Below, piece after piece: positions 10,830 to 22,420 of a stretch of 64,000 nucleotides of DNA. The number at the start of each line of letters is the position of its first letter. The first letter of the stretch is position 1. This DNA comes from Antedon mediterranea. Taxonomy: Eukaryota; Echinodermata; Crinoidea; Comatulida; Antedonidae. The notes below the pieces were generated by a model, which searched no databases, had not been told where the DNA came from, and saw only the letters and a program-made list of their open reading frames with translations. A program made the position numbers and the translations under genes. The stretch is taken from assembly GCF_964355755.1 (NCBI RefSeq), contig NC_092671.1:2987001-3051000 (forward strand), given 5' to 3'.

Positions 10830-12230
10830 GAATTGTGTGTGATGCAGTTCAAATAGTTCAAGTATACCGTACTTCAGGACATTCCAGTTGAATCTACCAA
10901 TATAATTAACAAATCCAGGAACTATAGCACAATAACAAACTAAACATAGACTATTCTTGGAGCCATTATTAACCCACAAATAAGAAAGATCATGGACTTT
11001 AAGAAGCACATAAAATAACAGAGAAAAATAATTTGTTTTTCTTGAAGCCTTTAGGCAATTCAACTTCAATTACAAAATTGCAAAATACCAGAGAAGCCCC
11101 TCAATATGTTAGTTTAACTCAAATTAATATTTTCCAAAAAATATTCTTTAAAATACAATTAGTCCTAACTAAACAGATAATGTGTATCTGTACAGTGATA
11201 CTGTATTTGATAAACTGAGTGTGCTTATGTTATACTCTGTACAGTAACCCCACTGTAAAGACACTAGGTAAAAGACCATCTATTTTTAGAAAAGAAAAAT
11301 TACCTTGAACTGGTTTATTGCCAACCACTCAAGGTCAGTGTTTTTTAAAAAATTATTGAAACCGGTTTAATTTGTCTAGATATAAAGAACGGTTTATTTT
11401 TTTTCTGGCTTTTTTGTCAGTTTGTATCTGGGTTAAGCAGGCTAATCTACAAATTGACAATTATTTTGTATTCACAATTAATGTACGTTTGAGGATTTTA
11501 CCCAGGGGCTGGTTATTTTCAATTTTCAATATTCTTTATTTGATCATACATACGGTAACTAAAAATTTGATTTTAATTTTGTTCGCAATTACACTAAAAC
11601 AGCAAAACAAAAAAATGAAGTGATTAAAATAATCACTGTAGATTTTTATTTAGATAAGCTCTGTCTGCACTATCAAACTTTATGTGAAAAAATATTGGTA
11701 AAAATTATACTGCTGCAGTAGTATGTAATGGTAGATTACTGCTTACATTTCAATAAAAAATATGTAATTATTGCAATAACTGCATTAGAATAATTCTAAT
11801 ATGGTCCCTTAAATAATAAAGTCTCATGTGAACAACTGCTCATGAGCATATAAAAACCTTTGTTTTTATGACGTGCCAATCAACTATGCAGTTTTTGAAT
11901 AAAATATGAATTTTATTTTATGCAGATTCAGAAACATGAACATGTACAGAATGACTTTTGTACTCAACAGCCTGCATAGTCGTGGAGTCTTCAAAATGAT
12001 AGCTTCCTATTGCCTTGGTGTACTGTAACCCGGACAGCTCTCCGGTCTTATGTCAGGCAACTTTAAACTTTTTATTTTTTTTTTATCTTTAAACAATCAT
12101 TTTTATCTGTACATAATATTTATATATATATATTTTTTAGATTCAATTTTAATGATTGTTCAACTTGATGCCTCGCAATTTTAAATTTTTATATCTTTGT
12201 CTTTTTATGGTTTACTTATATGTTCAAGTG
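10830..12230. other. Non-coding stretch
   Basis: AT-rich, no gene recognised. At 11655-11690 there is the end of a TTAA-type MITE (AAGCTCTGTCTGCACTATCA), its remainder absent. The open frame near 11372-11623 has biased low-complexity composition and no family motif. Confidence 0.55.
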
Positions 12231-12360
12231 CAGTATATGGAGAGCCATCTCGATAGTGCTTTGCACTCATGGCAATCCTCAGGGTGCTGCACCGCTGTCT
12301 TGTTGTCATGTATTTTTGTGCCTGAAAATTGAATAAAATAAAAAATAAAAATAAAATAAA
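12230..12360 (+). repeat. LINE-like 3' end with A-rich tail
   Basis: A unique segment ending GTCATGTATTTTTGTGCCTG, then AATTGAATAAAATAAAAAAT, an A-rich tail with repeated AATAAA. This is the usual look of a retrotransposed 3' end on the plus strand. No coding part recognised upstream. Confidence 0.4.
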
Positions 12361-12857
12361 CCCAAGTTGCTCATGAGCATTATTTTTGTTGTGAACGATA
12401 AACTATCAGTCGTGATTAGGGTAAACAATAATTTTAGTCGCATGACAGGCATAAAAACTAGTAGTACTGTATTTCCATGTGTACATTCGGTATAAATTCT
12501 CTCTTTCAATCGTCGATACTCCTACAGAAATGCTACAGGTAATTAGAATTAGTATTCAGCAATGTATTCTCCGTGGATGACAGACACTTTCATACAAAAT
12601 AATAAATAAAGTGAAATTCATTTAATTTGCATACTCCCATAGAGATTACATCGAGATAGTAAGGAATGGCGAGCAAAATGTCAGTCTACTAGCGAAAGGT
12701 CAAATCGTTATTTTGCAAGACTTTTTATTCATAGTCTACGTTGAAATTCTATCAAACAAAAATACTAACGAAACGTTTTGTGATAGTTAAAAGTAAAACT
12801 ACAGTACATGGAAAACCCAGGTAATAAAAACTGAATCATGATACATATCTATTATAT

Positions 12858-13615
12858 ATGGGCACATGGTACAGACATGGGCACATGGTACAGACATGGG
12901 CACATGGTACAGACATGGGCACATGGTACAGACATGGGCACATGGTACAGACATGGGCACATGGTACAGACATGGGCACAGGGTACAGACATGGGCACAG
13001 GGTACAGACAAGGGCACAGGGTACAGACATGGGCACAGGTACAGACATGGGCACAGGGTACAGACAAGGGCACAGGGTACAGACAAGGGCGCAGGGTACA
13101 GACATGGGCACAGACAGGGTACAGACATGGGCACATGCTACAGACATGGGCACATGGTACAGACATGGGCACATGGTACAGACATGGGCACATGGTACAT
13201 ACATACTGTAGGCACATGGTACAGACATTGGCACATGGTACAGACATTGGCACATGGTACAGACATGGGCACAGGGTACAGACAAGGGCACAGGGTACAG
13301 ACAAGGGCACAGGGTACAGACATGGGCACAGGGTACAGACAAGGGCACAGGGTATAGACATGGGCACAGGGTACAGACAAGGGCACAGACATGGGCACAG
13401 GATACAGACATGGACACAGGGTACAACCAAGGGCACAGACAAGGGCACAGGTTACAGATATAGGCACAGACATGGGCACAGAGTATAGACATGGGCACAT
13501 GGTACAGACATGGGCACATGGTACAGGCATGGGCACATGGTACAGATATGGGCAGGGTACAGACATGGGCACAGAGTACAGACATGGGTACAGACATACT
13601 GTAGGCATTTACTAA
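12858..13615. repeat. 19-bp minisatellite (about 38 copies)
   Basis: Tandem repeat of ATGGGCACATGGTACAGAC and the variants GGGCACAGGGTACAGACAA and GGCACAGGGTACAGACATG. Variant blocks are clustered: the CATGG type at both ends and middle, the CAGGG type between. Because 19 is not a multiple of 3 and the unit has no stop in any phase, all six frames stay open for hundreds of bases and show a 19-residue protein period. The long open frames here (up to 253 codons) are artefacts. A short separate patch of related units, GGGTACAGATACGGGCACA, is at 13846-13895. Confidence 0.96.
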
Positions 13616-13654
13616 TTTGATTTTAGTTACTTTTTGTTTTGTTCAGGCACTTTC

Positions 13655-13845
13655 AACACAAGCTTTTGCTTTTTAGAAATTGTGCCTCCTTCATAATATT
13701 GTTTTATTCATGTTAAAGATGAGAAAAAAAAAATTGTATTGTTTTAACTATCTTTCTTCTCGTCATGAATTTTGTATTATATTATTTATTTTGTATATAT
13801 TATGAAGGAAATAAATGTTACTATGAAATGAAATGAAATGAAATA
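13655..13845 (+). repeat. LINE-like 3' end with (ATGAA)n tail
   Basis: Plus-strand segment TTGTGCCTCCTTCATAATAT...TATTATGAAGGAAATAAATG ending in four ATGAA repeats (GAAATGAAATGAAATGAAAT). CR1-like LINE 3' ends characteristically finish in short tandem repeats rather than poly-A. It sits inside the 19-bp minisatellite and separates the main array from the patch at 13846. Confidence 0.45.
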
Positions 13846-13899
13846 GGGTACAGATACGGGCACAGGGTACAGATACGGGCACAGGTACAGACATGGGAA

Positions 13900-16800
13900 C
13901 TGGGTACAACTACAAGTAAAGTTTACGAAGGGGTACAATATTTAAAATCATTGCCGATTCTTCGATCTGCAAATACAGATGACGACATATCTGTAATCTA
14001 AAATCACAGACACCTTTCCATGCATAGTCAATTCCCTGTGGAGGAAACAGATAGATTCTCTACTGTACAATGTTGTCTAAATGTCTATTGTGTTTAATTT
14101 AACGCAATATAATCATGACTACAGTATAGCACACTCAGGACACAAAACAACAGAGTACTGTAATGTTTATAATATAAATAAATACTGTATGATCATTATA
14201 CTGTATAATTAGGACCATGTTTACTCTTTAAATCTGTGTTATTGCAATAAATATTTAGTAAGCTTTAGGGGATAATCATACACATTGTATTGTATTCTCA
14301 TAAACGTCTACATTCAAACACTTCCAAAATCATGGTATTCCAGTAAAAAAAGTAATTGCAGTATAATAAACATGATTCCTTTATTAGATGTAATTAAGGC
14401 TCAAATTGTTATTATAGCTTGAATTCTTCACAATGGATAGTTAGTCCCTTTGTACCCTCCTACTGTAGTTTGTATAGTACATTACTAGTTTCACAACAGT
14501 TATTTTAAACTGTACTGTACAGTACCAGTGTCACAGATGTTCCAACACTTCCGATTTCTCTAAGAGCCTCCCAAATTTTTGTATCCAATCTGCTCAAAAA
14601 TGTTGGTTTTACATTAGATAAAAACATTTTTCCAACCCATTTTTACTATGCAAGTTCTTTTTTTCAGAGGGTTATTTCTGTATTTAATACATAATTACAT
14701 CCTACTACATGTATAATAATTAGTAGAATGCAGGACACAATACTGGTAAACATTGAAATGCTGATTTAAAACGTGTAAAATCCATTACCATAAACACATA
14801 GGTCTTAACATTAAAAATGTGTCAGATACTGTATGTTAAAACATGTCACTTTCATAAACCTACAGAAATTGTTAACTTGGGGGTTGTTATCCCTTGTTAT
14901 AGTATTTTGCAAATGGACAACAATAATTGGGCTAATAAAATAAGCTACTGTAGTATAAATAGTAAACTAATTCAGTGGGATAGTGACATGAAAATTACAA
15001 TAAGTTACAACTGAGCCAACCACTATACAGGTGACCTGCCAACCTGCCAAACAGTTATTTTAGTATCTAACCTGTAATCTATCAATTATATTAAATAATA
15101 ATAATAATGATTATCCATTACCTGCCACTGTAAATGAACATTAATATTAAGATTGTCTGCCTAAAAAGTCCTGCAAATGCCATGTAGTTCCGGCGGCGGT
15201 TAGAATTTGTTGGCACGAGTCCCATTTATCAGTTGCTGGATGAAAAGATATTTGAGTACAACTAAACAATAAACCGGCAGCCAGGTTATAGTTTGTGGTC
15301 ATCACCTGAAGCACGACATATTCAAGGGATCTTACTATGAATATCTCCATATTCATATCAATACCACTATTTCTTTACTGCAGCTCTGTACTGTACTTGG
15401 ACCTTTATATATAGATAACTGTATAGCAGATATAATACTTTACCCCTGGTGGTAATGCTGAGTTTAAGGGATCAACTCGACAATCTTCTCGAGCAATGTC
15501 TATACTTTTATGATTTATGTTAATTGTTTTAATCACCAGTGTCGTAAACGCATGGTACTGTTAGTTAGGACAGACATTTTCAAGACTGTAACGTCATAAT
15601 TTCAAATAATGTATAATAAAATAATAATGATTTTCTGTTTTATGTTAATTGTTATAATCATCAATACGAGTACGCACATGTATTATATTCAAATTTTGTC
15701 CAGTGATATACTATAATTATTAATTTCCGCCAAATTATAAAAGAGTTATAAACCATTAGTTTTTACCTGTTTTGGGGCATTGTGGCCCAGGGGACTCGCA
15801 ATCTAGAAGTTAAATTGATTTTAAACTGAAGTTTATTTATACCTGCCGTCGTCAGTACAGAACATTCAGTGGCCAATTTTGAAATAGGAGCCTACTGTAG
15901 GGCCTAAAAATGGTAAAATGAAATCCAGAACTGAACCTCTTGTCCTACTGTAGTGTATCTTTGCATTGCAAAAAATTTAGGAGGGAGTTGGTTAGTTGCA
16001 CCTTGGAAAAGTGTTGTTCCCTGTATTAAAGAAGACTCTCTACAATCATTGATACACCATTATCTAACGAACATAAAGCTCGCAAATACAAATTCCAACC
16101 TTTGATCAAAATACTTTATCCATACAGTATCTTATTTGTCAACATTGTTGAAATTTAAACATACCGTCATACAATATTTATATAATTATTTTATTAATAT
16201 GTGGGTGGCTGGTAGACAAAGGACACAGTTTTGAGATTAATACCTTACTGTACAGTAGTAGTAAAATACAGTTAATAATCTGGAAGCTAACTTGACCTGG
16301 GGTTAATTAAAACCACATTTATTAAATCAAAACCAATGCATTACTAATTATACACTAACTAAACAGCTACCAATTTGAACTAAAGTGTACTGTATTTTCA
16401 TTACAAATTCAAGAAAAGTACAGTATACAAGATGAAAAAACCACCGAAAACAGAAATGTAAAATCAACACACATACTGTGTGTGTATGTGAAAGCCATGA
16501 GGTTTTATAAGCCAATATTTAAAATATATTATTAGGCCAAAAAAATATTTAAGCGTCCGTCATATCTCTCATATGATTAAAAAGACGATCAATTTTAGTG
16601 CATTAAATGTTTTTATTGATGTTGAAAATGTGTGTACTGTAGTAATTCATTTCTTCATGTTTTAAAGGCTGGGTCCGTGTCAGTTTATCTTAAAATGGTA
16701 GCAAACATGAATTAATGTTCATGAACTATTAAAATACTGTACATAGAAATTTATTCAGAGGTTGGCGCTAAACAATGTTTGGTTTTACATACAATATACA
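13900..16800. other. Non-coding stretch
   Basis: No gene recognised. Rich in GTACTGTACAGTA-type strings. Open frames at 14817-15014 and 15147-15356 show no family motif or splice-supported extension. Confidence 0.55.
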
Positions 16801-16802
16801 GT

Positions 16803-16929
16803 AAACCTCTGTATAGTTTGAAAAAAAGAAAGTGTGATGTGCCCAAATATGGTAGTGATATGATATCATCGTGTCCATATATAGGCACATCACATCACAT
16901 AAAGTTTAATAGTGTAGACAGAGCTTTAA
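16803..16929. mobile_element. TTAA-type MITE, internally deleted
   Basis: Left end AAACCTCTGTATAGTTTG, right end TAGTGTAGACAGAGCTTTAA, with CCAAATATGGTAGTGATATG inside. Shorter than the 160-bp copies. Confidence 0.8.
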
Positions 16930-17239
16930 AACTTTAACTTTAAACTTTAAAAAGAAAAAAAATTCTTTCTACACAAATATTGGATGCCTACAGTAGACTT
17001 TTTTCAAGAGCAGCATAAACGCATTTTTAGGTGCAACATTATTTTGTGACCTCAACATTTGTGTTGAAGAAAACTAATCATGTACAGTGTGGTATAAAGT
17101 GAGAGGACTGTTAATTAAATTGTGTTAGAAGCACATTCTAAGAAAGCAGAGCCATCAACCATTCTAAATTAAAGATATTAAGTTGCCACTAACAATGTTT
17201 CTCACAGATTGACTGGTTACATAACCAGTATGATCAAAA

Positions 17240-17805
17240 CAAAAAAAAAGATTATTGTCGCAACAGACAGGATCAACGAGGATCTACAGACGAGTGTATT
17301 CACTGTACGTACAATGAACTTGTCAACAATATTTAAAACACTATCACTGTTTTCTCTTTCGAATCACTGTGCAAACTTTGACAGCAACAAGATTGAGAGT
17401 GGTTAGAGCATTTCCAGGAAAAATCATCCTGGATGGCAAATAAAATTAAAAAGAAACAAAATCATAGGGGGTCAATTATAAGTATACATAGGAATCCTTA
17501 TGAAAAAATGCAATGTCACTGTAACTTATAACCAGAATTTACAGTAGTCTGAACACCCCTATTATGAAATGGTACGGCTATGAACCCTGGCATTTCTTCA
17601 CCCTGGCATTATTTCCCCTAGGTACTGTAGCATTATTTCTGATTCGCCCATACAGTTAGTAGGTCAGAAGAAAAAAGATTATGTTTGCAACAGACTGGAT
17701 CATTCGGGGATCATCTGACAATATTAGCGTACAGTCACCAAACGTGCATTGAACTTGGCAATATTAATAACATTTTAAATGTTGATACCATTTTCTTTGC
17801 CTTAT
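17240..17805. repeat. Two diverged direct copies of an unclassified repeat
   Basis: 17240-17360 and 17668-17800 share AAAAGATTAT, GCAACAGAC, GGATC, ACAATGAACTTG/GCATTGAACTTGGCAATAT and CATTTTCTTTGCC-like blocks in the same order. Family unknown. The open frame at 17209-17406 is part of it. Confidence 0.5.
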
Positions 17806-18468
17806 AAAACCAAAAAAGATTGTAGGATGTACTGTACAGGTATCCAACAATGAGACAAATAATGTATAATAAAATGCTTTAGGGTATTAAAGTAGACCTA
17901 CAGTACTGTACTGTACTTTAGAGTACTGTAATATTTAAATATTTATTTATTTATTTTTATTTATCTATATTTAGCGTATATTAGCCTAGCTTGGTTATGA
18001 TCAAAAGGTAGGTGTATTCGGTGTATGGACGTCGCCAAATACAAAATAATGTATTACGACACACACTGTAGATCTTCGAATTAATGGGTGGGCTTATACC
18101 CGAGTGCCTCATTTTTCATGAAAATTAGTCAAAAGTCGGGGGTGGGCTTACTGTATACCCGAGGGTGGGCTTATACCCACGTCAGTACGGTATTTATAAC
18201 AAATACAGTTACTAGAACCAACTAACTTATTTCTCCATGCTGATAACAGGGAGTTTTCAATTTGTGATGGCCGAAGTACAGTACGTCATATTAATTCAAC
18301 GTGTGCATGCAGCGATATTACTGTACTGTAGGACGCGCTTCCTTGCTTAACGCCTCCACACAGTTTTGATGGTTTTTAGGTTCAGGCGACAAACAACATG
18401 TTAATTTACCGCCAGGGAAGGACCACAAGACAAAAACTCTTTCAACTATAGTGTACTGTAGATCAATT

Positions 18469-20867
18469 GTGGCACATGCAAGCGAAATCGGACATAAGTC
18501 GCATTTGTAGATTTATAGAAACAGCCAAAAACATTAAAAGGCTGAAAAATTTCATTTTTTTATTTTTACAGAAAATGATAGCTGAAACAATATTTATTTA
18601 CATTACCTTGGTGTTTTTCTATTTTAAAACAAATAAATAGATACATTTTAACATTTTGTTTAGTATGTTGGTTAAAAAGATGGTGTAAATTATGTATGAT
18701 TTTCAAAAAACCTATCATGTTTTATGCTTAAATTGAAAGTTGAATTTTGCATAATGCAATCGGACATCTAAAAGGTCGCAAAGCTACCCTAGATGTCACT
18801 TCTGAAATGACGTGAAATGTTGCAGGTCGCCACACAGAACCCAGTATTCGTCGACCATGTACATAGACTGTTTGAGGAAATTTGGAGAACCAAAGAAGTA
18901 CCAAGCGATTGGGGACTGTCCAAATTAACAACCATTTGGAAAAAAAAAGGCAGTCCACTTGATCCATCAATGTATAGAGGAATATCGATTGGGTCTACTT
19001 TTTCAAAAATACTTATGGTTATCATTCTTTCACGTTTTCCCATCTTTTATGAAAGTCAACTTCTACGCACACAGTTTGGATTCAGGTCCAACAGAGGGTG
19101 CAATGATGCTATATATGTAATCAAGCAGATCCAGGAAATTGCCTATCGCTCAAATCGCAAACTCTATACATGCTTCATTGATTTAACAGCAGCATTCGAC
19201 CATGTGAATCGTAACCTTCTTTTCCTAAGCGTTCGTAATAGGTTTCACTTAAACCAGTCTACTACTATGATTGACATAATACAATCACTGTACAGCTCAA
19301 CGAAAGCATACCTTGCTGACGACGATCCGAGTGATGATAAGTTCGAAACATCTTCTGGTGTGCGACAGGGTGGTATTGAGAGTTCAACCAATATTTTGAT
19401 TACGTTATCAACGCTGTAAAGATGCTAGTTTGGATGGCCTAATGATACAATACCTAATTCCAATTGAAGCTACAAATCGTGCTCAAAGATGTAAAGCACC
19501 GTCAAGGGGCATCTATGACGACTTTGAAAGTGGCTATGCTGACGACTTTGCTGTAAGCTCCTGGTCACAAGAAGAACTGGAAACCATTGTGAACATCTTG
19601 AATGAAGTTTGTCTGGAATTTGGTCTAAGAATTAGTGCCCCAAAAACAGAAACCATTATATGGAACTGGAAAGAGGAAGTTGAAGAATACCCAAGATGCA
19701 TCATACAAATTGGCAGCGTACACATTAACAACGTAACACACTTTAGATACCTTGGTGTATAGGCTACCTACAATGATGTTCATATTGGAGATCAAGAAGT
19801 AAAATACAGAATCAATTCAGGCAAAGGAGCATTTGCAGAGAATAGGGCATTGCTTACCAACAGAACGATCCACCTACAAACAAGAATGATGTTTCTTAAT
19901 GGTCTAGTTAGGAGTAGACTCACCTATGGTTGCCATGCTTGGAGGGCAACAGGAAGTGAAATGTCCAAACTTAGCACAACATACAAAACCTTCCTAAGAA
20001 GAATGCTAGTGAATGGCTTTCAAAGGGTCTGCCCACCAAACCATGTAGACATATCCTCAGATGAAGAAACAGATGAAAACTACATAGACTGGCGTTACGT
20101 AATTGATAATGACGATCTCTACAAAATTACTGGCTGTCAACCGCTAGAAGAATATGTCTACAAGCAACAATTCAACTGGATCGGACATGTAATTAGAAAA
20201 GAAAATGAAGATCCTACAAAAATTCTTACTTTTTACACAACACAACATAAACGAAGAGGTCGGAAGATACCATCAGTACTTCATAGAGTTGTACAACAAA
20301 GTCAACTTACCAGATGCAACTTCATTGGAGCCTGCTTCAACAGAAATTTATAATTCCCAGCAATGTTTTAACTGTATATATGAACTGTTTTATAAGTTGT
20401 TTTGTGACTGTGCAATTTGGTAGTAGTAGTAGTCACTCTCGTACTGTACATTTAAAAGTAACACATCCAAATGCCAACTTTAAGTCAATGGCTACCATGT
20501 CTCTGTGAGACAGTTATTTGAACCAGTACCATACCAGTATAAAAATAGTAAAACAATAGTTAATTAAGGAAGGTGCGAAGTTTCATTCAAATAAAACAAT
20601 TAGAATACCCTTTTGCTAAGGCGTAAACTTAGACGCCCTGTTTCTTTTGTTGTTGTTTTTATTTCCTGTTACTTAACTTTAAAAGCATTTTTCTCAAAAC
20701 ATTGATTGTAACAACCAAAACTTTAGACTGAGATATCTCTGGAAGTAGACATGGTATCAAGATATTTTTTTTAGCATTTTAAATCTTGGATTATGTAGTT
20801 TCAGTATTTGTGGAAATCTCAATTTTGAAAATTCCGACTTATGTCTGGTTTCCCTTGCAGATGCCAC
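18469..20867. mobile_element. 627-bp-family DNA element, copy 1, interrupted by a LINE
   Basis: The left half (18469-18755) and right half (20541-20867) match the uninterrupted copy at 26342-26968 almost base for base. Terminal inverted repeats begin GTGGCA and continue to GACATAAGTCG, about 33 bases with mismatches. The target duplication AATT flanks it (18465-18468 and 20868-20871). A short deletion at 18740 removed bases present in the other copy (GTTCCATTGAGTTGATTTTA). Non-autonomous: no transposase frame. Four-base duplications fit several superfamilies; not assigned. Confidence 0.88.
18756..20540 (+). pseudogene. 5'-truncated non-LTR retrotransposon, reverse transcriptase
   Basis: Plus-strand RT domain starting abruptly at AIGHLKGRKATLDVTSEM (about 18752), followed by a stop and a frame change. 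Then EEIWRTKEVPSDWG, YRGISIGSTFSKI, TQFGFRSNRGCNDAI, CFIDLTAAFDHVNRNLL (catalytic D) and SSGVRQGGIES. After another shift come YADDFAVSS (the Y-x-DD catalytic box, near 19535), LEFGLRISAPKTE and HFRYLGV, then an in-frame TAG at 19760-19762. Beyond it are LVRSRLTYGCHAWRA and QHKRRGRK in the thumb and C-terminal region. No endonuclease domain remains. Truncation at the 5' side fits target-primed reverse transcription; the copy is inactive (two frameshifts, one to two stops). Confidence 0.9.
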
Positions 20868-20873
20868 AATTTT

Positions 20874-21401
20874 AACCTAGTTACCACAGTAAAAGATTAA
20901 TTATATTATTCAGGTGAAATTTTTATAGAATTGTCCTAACAAGACACTAATTATTTTTACATTTAAATTCTAAAAAAGAAATGCATTTTGAAACCACAAC
21001 AAAAAATGAGTTAATGAATTGAAGGCACTTCATTGTCATTCCATAATTAAATTGACAGGTGATCATGTTGTAACGCTGTTTGTAAGAAAAGTCTTTTGTT
21101 TGTTTTCACGCGCTTTTTTTTATATACTTTTTTACAGGTCATAACAAAAAATTTTTAATAATTTGTAAACCAGATTTTCCAAGAAAAACAGACTTTTTAG
21201 TTTTGGCCTCAGCGAGGTGAACACACTTTTATTGCTAACAAAGACCATATAAATTTAGTTTATAAAATAATTCTTATTTTTGTTTATATTATTAAAAACT
21301 AGTTTTTTTCACGTTTGTTCATCATTTTGCTAATTTTGATACTGTAGTTGTATTGTCATAGAGGAAACACACTTTGTTTTGAGCGAGCCTCTGTTTTAAA
21401 A
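20874..21401. other. Non-coding AT-rich stretch
   Basis: No gene or recognised repeat between the split DNA element and the left arm of the 21.4-26.0 kb nest. Confidence 0.5.
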
Positions 21402-22027
21402 TTAAAGACACCTTCCCTACAATTTGTGACTTTTTGTAAAAATAATACATATATTACTTTAAAAACATTAAACCAGGTCATTCCTTGTCTTAAATGTACG
21501 TTTTATGGTAAATTATAATAAAAAATGAGAAACAATGCACTACCTAGGCTACGCTCGCGCTAAGGTCAACATTTCGTTTGCCAAAATGGCGAAAGGTTTT
21601 GAAAAACATTAGCCAAATTGAAAATCCTTTAGCCAAATTTAAAAAACCATAAAAATTCGCAAAAATGTTTATTAAATAAATAATGCATGTATTTGTATGT
21701 TATTTTACTTCTTTTACATTTATATTATTATTATTTATCCCAATGAAGCTGATTTTCATTACCGCGATTTTAACACGTTCGTGAAATTTCAAAAAAGTGA
21801 CGTGTCTTTGAAGTTAAAAATATACTATTTCTTATGTACCCATGAGAATAAAAATTATATGCCTGGAAAGATCTTGTTTAAGGGATTATTTTTATATATT
21901 TATAATCTATGTTTATTAAATATTTTAATAGAAAACGCGAGTTAAAAATGAGGTACAAAAGCCGGCAAGCCGAAATCCGCGCGCTAAAAATAACTTTGGA
22001 AAACACCTACCCATTTTCGCACCCGAT

Positions 22028-22285
22028 CGCACGAGGTCCATAATAGGTGGTGGAGTAATTTTTGTTGCATGTTATCAGGCTTTAAATACTCTTTATTTTG
22101 ATATGTAAATCGGTTATTATTATTATGTACATCCGCCTCCAAATGTCAATTTTAACGATAAAAATTGAATTTTTGAGTCTTTCTCATTATCAAAATCTGG
22201 CTAATTTAGTATTGAATTGAAGCTAATTTATATTTCTGTTTGATAAAACACATCGTTTTATTTGACTTTGCGTGGACCTCGTGCG
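22028..22285. mobile_element. Short inverted-repeat unit, CGCACGAGGTCCA ends
   Basis: CGCACGAGGTCCA at 22028 and its exact complement TGGACCTCGTGCG ending at 22285, 258 bases apart. Interior AT-rich, no frame. Could be a MITE. Confidence 0.45.
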
Positions 22286-22420
22286 AAGCGGCCAACAAGA
22301 CCAACCCCTGAAAAAAATAATCCCTACCATAAATATCAGTGTTTACCATTTTCCTTACGGGGGATTCAGTTCTCCGCTTATTACTAAATTACCGTCGCCC
22401 AGGCAATGTGCATGGTATGT

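Noticed and set aside
12836-13597. Long overlapping open frames on both strands (up to 253 codons) with Cys-Pro or Gly-Tyr-Arg repeats
   Set aside because: They are translations of the stop-free 19-base minisatellite; every frame is open equally and none has a start context or splice support.
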